A stretch of DNA of 15,733 bases from contig JAEEKU010000006.1 in assembly GCA_016282555.1 (NCBI GenBank), positions 1 through 15,733 of the forward strand. The letters are read 5' to 3'. This DNA is from Methanomassiliicoccaceae archaeon. Lineage in GTDB: Archaea; Thermoplasmatota; Thermoplasmata; Methanomassiliicoccales; Methanomethylophilaceae. Below are positions 1 to 5,675 of this stretch, piece by piece. Position numbers and translations under genes: made by a program. Below the pieces are notes generated by a model. The model ran no database searches. It was not told the origin of the DNA and was given only the letters and a program-made list of their open reading frames with translations. Each line of letters starts with the position of its first letter. Positions within the stretch are counted from its first letter, which is position 1.

Positions 1-9
1 CTCTATCAT
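1..9 (-). CDS. Start of the next fpo operon gene, probably fpoL (three codons only)
   Basis: An ATG at 9-7 is followed by two more codons (reading M-I-E) before the window ends. A good Shine-Dalgarno sequence, AGGTGG, lies at 20-15 on the minus strand, five bases before this ATG, and overlaps the stop codon of fpoK. In fpo and nuo operons the gene after the K subunit is normally L, the large antiporter-like proton-pumping subunit. The identity is therefore inferred from gene order alone, because the visible codons carry no family information. Confidence 0.45.
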
Positions 10-11
10 GC

Positions 12-320
12 TTACCACCTCAGCGAAGTGAGCTCGGCATCCGTGAGCTCCGTGGTCTTCCTCAGCTTGTACGCGTTGAGGAGGATGGCGATACCGACGG
101 CGACCTCGGCGGCGGCGACGGAAATGGACATTACAACGAAAGCCTGTCCGGCGACGTCCGCGTTGTACGCTCCGAACGCCACGAAGTTGATGTTCGCGGC
201 ATTGAGCATCAGCTCTATGCACATCAGGACGATGATGGCGTTGCTCTTGGTCATGACGCCGTACGCGCCTATGACGAACAGTATGGCGCCGAGGACAAGG
301 AAGAATTCGAAAGGTATCAT
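12..320 (-). CDS. fpoK: Fpo (F420H2 dehydrogenase-like) complex subunit K, NuoK-like
   Basis: This is a small membrane subunit of the respiratory complex I-like Fpo complex, next to the antiporter-like subunits and part of the proton path. The 102-residue protein has three hydrophobic helices. The second contains the family's buried glutamate (CIELMLNAANINF, about residues 34-46), and the third has a second acidic residue in AAAEVAVGIAI. These are the hallmarks of NuoK/MnhC-type proteins, and the length is normal. The start at 320 is preferred over an upstream in-frame ATG at 350 because it forms an ATGA overlap with the stop of the preceding fpoJ piece and has AGGAGG-type purines just upstream. 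The stop is TAA at 14-12. Confidence 0.93.
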   Translation of the reverse strand: MIPFEFFLVLGAILFVIGAYGVMTKSNAIIVLMCIELMLNAANINFVAFGAYNADVAGQAFVVMSISVAAAEVAVGIAILLNAYKLRKTTELTDAELTSLRW

Positions 321-625
321 TCTCCCTCTACCTCCTCTCTGGAAATACACACTCCGCCGATCATGGCTCCGAACATCAGAATCGCCAGCGGGATCAGTAT
401 GATTCCGTACTTCTCGAATATGGTGTACGCGAGACTGTCCTCCCTGAGCTCATGGTTCTCCTCGTCGACCCATATGCTGTCTCCGTCATCCGTAGGGAAT
501 GTGGGGATCTCGCGGGGCACGTCGGAGCTGTTGTAGTCGTTCCAATTAACCGAATAAACTCCGGCGATGAGGACTGCAAGCAGAATAACCGCGACGGAAG
601 TGCCGACAACCATCCTCTTATTCAT
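317..625 (-). CDS. fpoJ: Fpo complex subunit J, C-terminal piece
   Basis: This 102-residue protein has two transmembrane helices, at about residues 5-25 and 73-93. A polar, strongly acidic loop of about 45 residues, rich in D, E and N, lies between them. Its place directly after a NuoJ N-terminal piece and before fpoK identifies it as the second half of a split NuoJ-like subunit. Sequence conservation alone would not. To my recollection a divided J subunit also occurs in Methanosarcina-type fpo operons. The start is supported by a Shine-Dalgarno sequence (GGAGGCGAT) inside the preceding gene. The reading frame overlaps that gene by eight bases (ATGAATAA) and overlaps fpoK through ATGA, so the three genes are probably translated as a coupled set. 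Confidence 0.82.
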   Translation of the reverse strand: MNKRMVVGTSVAVILLAVLIAGVYSVNWNDYNSSDVPREIPTFPTDDGDSIWVDEENHELREDSLAYTIFEKYGIILIPLAILMFGAMIGGVCISREEVEGE

Positions 626-956
626 CCGAATCGCCTCCAGACATTATTTTCCTTCTAGTCAGCATAATGCTGAACGCGAACAGAATGGTAATGGCGCCCA
701 CGTAGACCAGCAGCTGTATCACGCCTATGAATTCCGCTTCCAGGAAGAAATACACGAACCCTATGCAGAGGAACACGAGCGCGAGATAGAACGCGCTGTG
801 AACTACTTCCTTGTCGGTAACGACGTACAATGCAGCTATTATTGCTATAGCCGAAAGTATCAGGAACGCGCAGAGATCCAGGTTGTCGAGGGCGTAATAC
901 ATGAAATCCCTGAGACCGTACCAGATGTCGCTCAGCAAATCGATAATTGCTCCCAT
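618..956 (-). CDS. fpoJ: Fpo complex subunit J, N-terminal piece, NuoJ-like
   Basis: The 112-residue membrane protein has three hydrophobic helices after a short N-terminal stretch. It contains the NuoJ signature helix AEFIGVIQLLVYVGAITIL (about residues 73-91), the kinked third helix of complex I subunit J, followed by a positively charged end. It should sit in the membrane arm between the H and K subunits. Translation probably starts at 956, where ATG overlaps the fpoI stop by one base (TGATG) and a strong AGGAGGTG lies just upstream. The longer frame from 1025 only reads into fpoI. The stop is TAA at 620-618. The usual last two helices of NuoJ are encoded by the next gene. Confidence 0.9.
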   Translation of the reverse strand: MGAIIDLLSDIWYGLRDFMYYALDNLDLCAFLILSAIAIIAALYVVTDKEVVHSAFYLALVFLCIGFVYFFLEAEFIGVIQLLVYVGAITILFAFSIMLTRRKIMSGGDSDE

Positions 957-1744
957 CAGAGCACCTCCTTGATCGCAAGTGCGCTCTTGGGACAGTCGTC
1001 CACGCAGTTGCTGCAGCAGATGCACTTGCTGTTGTCAATCTTCGGACGAAGGATGGGCCTTCCCTTGTCGTTGACGCCTTTCTCTTCCATTTTGATGGCG
1101 CCGACGGGACAGACTTTCTCGCACTTCTTGCATCCGATGCATTTGCTCTCGGTCAGCTCGGGCCTGTCGAGCTCGCAAAGCAGATGCCTCTTCTCGGGGT
1201 TTCCGCTTTCGATATCGGAGGGCAGGGTGACTTCGAGCTTAACCTCCATCCCGGGCGTGGTGCCTTCGTAATGGAGTCTTCTGGGTCCGTAGAGAAGATC
1301 GAATCTCGTGTATTCCGCCAGTTCGTACTCGGGAGTGACCGTCATAGCGTCTACGGGGCAGTACTCCGCGCAGTAACCGCACATGGCGCATCTTCCCATG
1401 TTGACCTGAGGCCTCATCACGGGCTTTCCGTCGTCGTCGCTCACCTCTATCAGCTTGATGCAGGAGGTGGGGCACATGCGCACGCACATTCCGCACGAGA
1501 CGCACTTGTCGAATCTGAGTCCGGGACGTCCGCGGTAATTCTCGGGAACCCATTCCTTCTGATACGGATACAGAACGGTCACGGGCTGGCGGGCCACGGT
1601 CTTGGAGAACAGTTTGAACACGGTCCATGCGGGCTTCACGATCCAGAGCCCCTTCGCGAGGTTCTTGGTCTTGTACGGTTTGCCCTGGGCTCCGTTCTTG
1701 ATGTCAGTATATTTGTTAAGATATTTCAGCTTGGACTCATCCAT
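956..1744 (-). CDS. fpoI: Fpo complex subunit I with four [4Fe-4S] motifs (NuoI-like plus extra ferredoxin domain)
   Basis: This is the iron-sulfur subunit that passes electrons along the peripheral arm toward the B subunit. The 262-residue protein has the usual NuoI part: CVSCGMCVRMCP (C81, C84, C87, C91) and CAMCGYCAEYCP (C119, C122, C125, C129), followed by a tail of the form YELAEYTRFDLLYG. A second ferredoxin-like pair comes after it: CIGCKKCEKVCP (C202, C205, C208, C212) and CICCSNCVDDCP (C241, C244, C247, C251). Ordinary NuoI/FpoI proteins have only the first pair and are shorter, so the last 70 or so residues look like a fused 2[4Fe-4S] ferredoxin. The start at 1744 overlaps the fpoH stop (TGATG) and follows GGAGGTG. 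The extra clusters could accept electrons from ferredoxin or another partner in place of FpoF, which is inference. Confidence 0.93.
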   Translation of the reverse strand: MDESKLKYLNKYTDIKNGAQGKPYKTKNLAKGLWIVKPAWTVFKLFSKTVARQPVTVLYPYQKEWVPENYRGRPGLRFDKCVSCGMCVRMCPTSCIKLIEVSDDDGKPVMRPQVNMGRCAMCGYCAEYCPVDAMTVTPEYELAEYTRFDLLYGPRRLHYEGTTPGMEVKLEVTLPSDIESGNPEKRHLLCELDRPELTESKCIGCKKCEKVCPVGAIKMEEKGVNDKGRPILRPKIDNSKCICCSNCVDDCPKSALAIKEVL

Positions 1745-2982
1745 CAGATAACACCTCCGACTCTCAGGAACAGAACGATGACCAGGTTGATCACTGCCAG
1801 CGGCATGAACACTTTCCATCCGATGTTCAGAATCTGATCGGTTCTCACACGGGCAAGAGCGCATCTCGTGAGGATCATGAAGAAGAACACGACGTACGAC
1901 TTGAGTATGAACACGAGTTCGGGCATGGGGAGCCATGCGAGCAGGTATCCGATGCCGGACGATCCCTCGATAGTGAACTGGGAGAAGTCTCCGAGGAACG
2001 GAAGAGTCCATCCTCCGAGATACAGGATAACGACCATGCCGCACGAGACCGTTCCTCTGAGGTAGTCCGCCAGCATGATGAGGCCCCATTTCATACCCGC
2101 GTATTCGGTCTGCCATCCTTCCACGAGCTCCGCTTCCGCTTCGGCGATATCGAACGGCACGCGTTCGGCTTCGGCGGGGGCGCAGAAGAAGAATACGATG
2201 AATCCGAGAATCTGCGGGATGAAGTACCACAGGGAATCGTTCTGGGCGTAGACGATGTCTCCGATGTTGAAGCTTCCCGCCATCAGAGCGGTGGTGGCTA
2301 TGAGGATGAGCATCGGGACTTCGTAGGATATCATCAGTTCGGCCGCCCTCATACCTCCGATAAGGGAGTATTTGTTGTTCTGGGACCAGCCGGACACGAG
2401 AATGAAGAAAGGCGCGAGGGCGAAGAACGCCATGATGATGAGAAGACCGGAATCGTAGTTCACGACGTACCATCTCTGGGAGAGAGGCACCATGCACGCT
2501 ACGAGAACGGACAGTCCCACGATGAGGGAGACGGTCCACATGTAGGTCATCTTGTCGACTTTCTTGGGTATGGTGTTTTCTTTGAGGAAGGTCTTGAAAC
2601 CGTCTCCCACGCACTGCAGGAAACCCTTCAGACCGATCATCGTTCCTCTTCTGTCCATCATTCTTCCCATGCACTTACGTTCCATCCACAAAACAATCAG
2701 GACGTTCACGAAAGCGACCATGAAGATCAGGAGCATGAACACGATGAGGGCGAAGAGAACCATCGTCGGGTCGTCTATAAGCCAAGACGAGATCGGATTG
2801 CCGGGCCAGATAAGGTTGATGAGCCAGGCGATCGTACCTCCGAGAATCTCCCAGACCTTGTAGGCGAGATCGTAGGCGAGGTTGTAGGTGTCGAAGGGGC
2901 AGTATTCGTTGAGCATCGGGTTGGGGTAAATCCAATCCGGGTTGCCGCAGATGAATTCGGATAATCCGGTGTACTGAACCAT
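1744..2982 (-). CDS. fpoH: Fpo complex subunit H, NuoH-like membrane anchor
   Basis: NuoH-type proteins join the membrane arm to the peripheral arm and help form the quinone or methanophenazine cavity. The 412-residue protein shows the family's first-loop pattern WMERKCMGRMMDRRG and a following LKGFLQCVGDGFKTFLKE. It also has the cavity loop ERVPFDIAEAEAELVEGW, then TEYAGMKW. About eight or nine hydrophobic helices can be seen. It is longer than a usual NuoH because about 75 residues precede the first conserved helix, including two cysteines and an amphipathic stretch. The start at 2982 is favoured by AGGTGA about seven bases upstream, which also contains the fpoD stop. The next gene overlaps its stop by one base. 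Confidence 0.95.
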   Translation of the reverse strand: MVQYTGLSEFICGNPDWIYPNPMLNEYCPFDTYNLAYDLAYKVWEILGGTIAWLINLIWPGNPISSWLIDDPTMVLFALIVFMLLIFMVAFVNVLIVLWMERKCMGRMMDRRGTMIGLKGFLQCVGDGFKTFLKENTIPKKVDKMTYMWTVSLIVGLSVLVACMVPLSQRWYVVNYDSGLLIIMAFFALAPFFILVSGWSQNNKYSLIGGMRAAELMISYEVPMLILIATTALMAGSFNIGDIVYAQNDSLWYFIPQILGFIVFFFCAPAEAERVPFDIAEAEAELVEGWQTEYAGMKWGLIMLADYLRGTVSCGMVVILYLGGWTLPFLGDFSQFTIEGSSGIGYLLAWLPMPELVFILKSYVVFFFMILTRCALARVRTDQILNIGWKVFMPLAVINLVIVLFLRVGGVI

Positions 2983-2988
2983 GCTGAA

Positions 2989-4140
2989 TCACCTGTCGGT
3001 CTCTCCGAGGCACATGTCTATCTGGGCGAGAACCGCCGGAACATCGGCGATCCTGACTCCGACGGACTGGAGCCTGGCAGAGGATACGTTCACGAATATG
3101 GGGCTGCGGACCTTGAGCCTGTAGGGCTTGTCGGTTCCGTCGGAAACGAGATACATCATCGATTCTCCGCGGGGATCCTCGAGTTTGGCGAAAGCCGTTC
3201 CGGCGGGAACCCTGCTGGGGGTCTTTATCCTGTAAGGAGCGTTCTTTCCGAGGGCTTTGATCTTTCCGACGGCCTGCTTGATTATCTCGCAGGACTGGAA
3301 CATCTCCTCCACGCGGATCATGTACCTCGCGTAGCTGTCCCCTTCCTGAAGGACCGGGACCTCGAAATCGATTTTGTCGTAATTGTCGTAGGGATCGTCG
3401 CGGCGCAGATCGAAATCGACTCCGCATCCCCTCATGGCGGGCCCGGTGAGTCCCACGTTGGCCGCCTGCTCGCGGGTGATATAGCTGATGCCCTTCATCC
3501 TCGAAACGAAAATAGAAGAATCGTCGATGAGGTAAATGATGTCCCAGAGCGCCTTCTCGAAATGCTGGACCGTCCTGAGGATATCCCTGTCGAAAAGCTC
3601 GGTGGTGTCGTTCCTGACTCCTCCGATACGGGGGAAGTTGGTGGTCATCCTGGCTCCGCAGAGCTTGACGTTGAGGTCCAGGAAATACTCCCTCTCCCTC
3701 ATGCACCACAGGAACACGGTCAGGTTTCCGAGGTCGGTACCGACGGCGGCGAGCCACATCAGATGAGAGTTGATGCGGCAGACTTCGTCGGCGACGATCC
3801 TGATGTACTTGGCTTTCTCGGGAATGTCTATTCCCAGAGCCTTCTCCACCGTCATGCAGTAGAGGTGGGTATAGGTCATGGAGGCTGCGTAGCACAGACG
3901 ATCGGCCATAGGTATGATCTTGGGATACGTTCTGTTCTCGGTCTCCTTCTCCCACCCGCGGTGGAGGTATCCGACTATGGGCTCGGCGTCGGTGACGATC
4001 TCTCCGTCGAGTTTGACCTTCAGGGTCCACAGTCCGTGAGAGAACGGATGCTGGGGTCCCATGATGACCCACATCTTGTCGGTGTCCATCTTCTCGGCTT
4101 TCTCTTCGATCTCTTTGACGGGCACGATGGAATCGGCCAT
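2989..4140 (-). CDS. fpoD: Fpo complex subunit D, NuoD-like 49-kDa subunit
   Basis: The NuoD-type subunit faces the membrane and shapes the site where the lipophilic acceptor is reduced, next to the terminal cluster in FpoB. The 383-residue product has the family's pattern: GPQHPFSHG near the N-terminus, then YLHRGWEKETENRTY, EVCRINSHLMWLAAVGTDLG, FPRIGGV, and the C-terminal LGETDR. One deviation is DRLCY where the family usually has DRLDY. The nearby tyrosine, which lines the quinone site in bacterial complex I, is kept. Two adjacent ATG codons (4143 and 4140) both touch the fpoC stop. The second has the better spacing from the upstream GGGGGTGG and was chosen, but the first is equally possible. 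Confidence 0.94.
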   Translation of the reverse strand: MADSIVPVKEIEEKAEKMDTDKMWVIMGPQHPFSHGLWTLKVKLDGEIVTDAEPIVGYLHRGWEKETENRTYPKIIPMADRLCYAASMTYTHLYCMTVEKALGIDIPEKAKYIRIVADEVCRINSHLMWLAAVGTDLGNLTVFLWCMREREYFLDLNVKLCGARMTTNFPRIGGVRNDTTELFDRDILRTVQHFEKALWDIIYLIDDSSIFVSRMKGISYITREQAANVGLTGPAMRGCGVDFDLRRDDPYDNYDKIDFEVPVLQEGDSYARYMIRVEEMFQSCEIIKQAVGKIKALGKNAPYRIKTPSRVPAGTAFAKLEDPRGESMMYLVSDGTDKPYRLKVRSPIFVNVSSARLQSVGVRIADVPAVLAQIDMCLGETDR

Positions 4141-4610
4141 CATTCCCACCCCCTGAGCTTGTACGATTTCCTGAACGGGAAGAACTCGTAGGTCTTGGGA
4201 GTGAGGAGCCTCTCGAGCTTGGGATGGTTGTCGAACACTATCCCGAACAGCTCCCAGGTCTCCCTCTCGTGCCAGTTGGCGCCCTGCCATATGGGCGTCA
4301 CGGAATCGATGTGGAGATCGTCGGCGGGAATGTCCGCGGTGAGCTCGATAGCGGTTCCGGTGTAATAATTGGTGAGAATGTACACTGTGTACATGTGATC
4401 CACGTAGTCGATTCCCATAACTATGGAGCAGTGCTCGAAAGTGAGGTTGTCGTGTATGTACTTGCAGATTTTGAAAATGTGCTCGCGGGGGACTTTGGCG
4501 AAGACCCTGCGGACGGCGGTCCCCTTAATCTCTACGCAGGGGAACTTCTCCTTGAGAGCCTGGGTAATCTCGTCGACGGAGGGTTTCTGAAGAACTGCAT
4601 CGCTGTCCAT
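4140..4610 (-). CDS. fpoC: Fpo complex subunit C, NuoC-like 30-kDa subunit
   Basis: This peripheral-arm subunit has no cofactor and packs against FpoD. The 156-residue protein carries the conserved C-terminal signature of the 30-kDa family: ANWHERETWELFGIVFDNHP, followed by a short basic stretch ending FPFRKSYKLRGW. The middle has the usual beta-rich fold with YVDHMYTVYIL. The start at 4610 follows GGAGGAATGAG, lying one base after the fpoB stop. The end overlaps the beginning of fpoD. C and D are separate genes here, as in other archaeal fpo operons, whereas some bacteria fuse them. Confidence 0.94.
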   Translation of the reverse strand: MDSDAVLQKPSVDEITQALKEKFPCVEIKGTAVRRVFAKVPREHIFKICKYIHDNLTFEHCSIVMGIDYVDHMYTVYILTNYYTGTAIELTADIPADDLHIDSVTPIWQGANWHERETWELFGIVFDNHPKLERLLTPKTYEFFPFRKSYKLRGWE

Positions 4611-4611
4611 C

Positions 4612-5175
4612 TCATTCCTCCATCGTGACTCCTCTCCTCATGTAGCTCTCGATCTTCTTCTGGAGCAGCATGAAGCCGTCTATCATAGCGTCGGGGCGGG
4701 CGGGGCATCCGGGTATGTAGATATCTACGGGAACAATCTGATCGAGTCCCTGGACGGTGTTGTACGAATCGTACCAGGGTCCGCCCGAGATAGCGCACTC
4801 TCCCATGGCTACGACCCACTTGGGGTTAGGTATCTGTTCGTAGAGACGCCTGAGATCGGGACGGATCTTTTTGGAAATCCAGCCGTTCACCAGAAGAATA
4901 TCCGTCTGCCTGGGTGACGAACGGTAGATCATTCCGAGACGCTCTGCGTCGTATCTGGGTGCGGAAGCGGCGGCCATTTCCAGAGCACAGCATGCGAGTC
5001 CCCAATGCAGCGGATGCATCGAGTTCTTCATCGCCCATGCCCAGATAGGTCCGGTAAGCTCATCCACAGTCCTTTTTGTTCCTGAACTGAGGAGATTATT
5101 GATCATGGAGTTGGACCATGACATAAACTCATCAGCACTCATTGCAACAGCATGAGGGTACAGGCTCATATCCAT
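4612..5175 (-). CDS. fpoB: Fpo complex subunit B, NuoB-like, N2 cluster
   Basis: This subunit binds the terminal [4Fe-4S] cluster (N2) that hands electrons to the lipophilic acceptor. The 187-residue protein has all four expected ligands: the tandem pair in GLACCALEM (C62, C63), C127 in MGECAISGG and C157 in YIPGCPARPD. The third motif reads GEC where many family members have GSC. Three in-frame ATG codons lie near the start. The one at 5175 is chosen because AGGAGG (5188-5183) lies seven bases upstream. It makes the gene overlap the end of fpoA by ten bases. The alternative at 5169 would form an ATGA overlap but would be 13 bases from that site. Confidence 0.95.
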   Translation of the reverse strand: MDMSLYPHAVAMSADEFMSWSNSMINNLLSSGTKRTVDELTGPIWAWAMKNSMHPLHWGLACCALEMAAASAPRYDAERLGMIYRSSPRQTDILLVNGWISKKIRPDLRRLYEQIPNPKWVVAMGECAISGGPWYDSYNTVQGLDQIVPVDIYIPGCPARPDAMIDGFMLLQKKIESYMRRGVTMEE

Positions 5176-5528
5176 ACTGTTTCCTCCTTTTTCAGAGCAT
5201 ATGCTACTCCGAGAATCAGAATGGCGAAGAACACAAGCATCATCATCTGCGCGGTGAGCGAAAGCCCGGCAAAAGCAATGGCCCAGATCATGAGGAATGT
5301 CGCAACCAGATCGAAAACCACAAAAATCAGCGCGAACGCATAATACTGGAATCTGAACTGGACGTGTGCTTCACCAATAGGCTCTGAACCGCACTCGTAG
5401 GTGGACTCCATCCACTGTGTCGGCTTCGAAGGACGAATAAGCCTTGATACCCACCATGCCAGTGGGGCGAAACCGAGAGCGATGACGCTCACGATTGCCA
5501 GTGGCATGTAGTACACAATTAGTGACAT
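5166..5528 (-). CDS. fpoA: Fpo complex subunit A, NuoA-like; first gene of the operon
   Basis: The 120-residue membrane protein has three hydrophobic helices. Between the first and second is the conserved NuoA stretch YECGSEPIGEAHVQF, followed by RFQYYAFALIFVVFDL with the acidic residue of the second helix. This subunit sits at the junction of membrane and peripheral arms. It is the first gene after the divergent promoter region, and no gene for a FAD-containing input subunit lies before it. No clear Shine-Dalgarno sequence precedes the ATG at 5528, unlike the internal genes of the operon. An internal ATG eight codons in is possible, but it would cut into the first helix. Confidence 0.94.
   Translation of the reverse strand: MSLIVYYMPLAIVSVIALGFAPLAWWVSRLIRPSKPTQWMESTYECGSEPIGEAHVQFRFQYYAFALIFVVFDLVATFLMIWAIAFAGLSLTAQMMMLVFFAILILGVAYALKKEETVWI
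5183..5188 (-). promoter_or_regulatory. Shine-Dalgarno site that decides the fpoB start
   Basis: AGGAGG on the minus strand lies inside the last codons of fpoA and seven bases before the ATG at 5175. It is a full match to the core of the anti-Shine-Dalgarno sequence and favours this start over the in-frame ATG codons at 5169 and 5142. Confidence 0.7.
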
Positions 5529-5574
5529 TGTGTCTTGGCGATGAGTTGTTAGTACATAAAGTTTCCATAAGTTT

Positions 5575-5585
5575 GATATTTAAAC
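5575..5585 (-). promoter_or_regulatory. Probable TATA box of the fpo operon
   Basis: The minus strand reads GTTTAAATATC here, a good archaeal TATA box (TTTAAATA). Transcription would begin about 25 bases downstream, near 5555, leaving a leader of roughly 27 bases before fpoA. A weaker second candidate (CTTTATG, nearer the gene) would give an almost leaderless transcript. Confidence 0.6.
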
Positions 5586-5588
5586 TTG

Positions 5589-5607
5589 ACCCATCTGAAC
5601 TATGGGT
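5589..5607. promoter_or_regulatory. Inverted repeat between the divergent fpoA and proC TATA boxes; possible operator
   Basis: ACCCAT and ATGGGT form a perfect 6-bp inverted repeat separated by seven bases (CTGAACT), with its centre at 5598. The two TTTAAATA boxes begin at 5584 (minus) and 5611 (plus), so the repeat is centred between them and abuts the positions where TFB would contact each promoter. This arrangement is typical of a shared operator for a dimeric regulator, though a 6-bp repeat can also occur by chance. Confidence 0.45.
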
Positions 5608-5609
5608 AT

Positions 5610-5621
5610 CTTTAAATAAAA
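5610..5621 (+). promoter_or_regulatory. Probable TATA box of proC
   Basis: CTTTAAATAAAA on the plus strand matches an archaeal TATA box. Transcription would start near 5640, giving a leader of about 35 bases. An alternative AT-rich element (gatatatg) follows at about 5623-5630 and would place the start closer to the gene. Confidence 0.55.
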
Positions 5622-5675
5622 TGATATATGCGGAGACCCCGATCCGGTTATTAACCAGTCTTCTCATTACCGTTT

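Noticed and set aside
317..956. The two fpoJ pieces as a sequencing frameshift in one gene
   Set aside because: The second piece has its own ATG and Shine-Dalgarno site, the genes overlap in a regular coupled manner, and split J subunits are known in fpo operons.
956..2674. A 572-residue open frame that contains FpoI but continues upstream across fpoH
   Set aside because: The first 310 or so residues are arginine- and histidine-rich antisense-like composition within the coding region of fpoH in another frame. The Shine-Dalgarno site and TGATG overlap place the real start at 1744.
2675..4072. A 465-residue open frame on the minus strand across fpoD and fpoH
   Set aside because: It is an off-frame shadow of fpoD and fpoH, rich in R, H, P and S, with no recognisable domain, while both of those genes match their families throughout.
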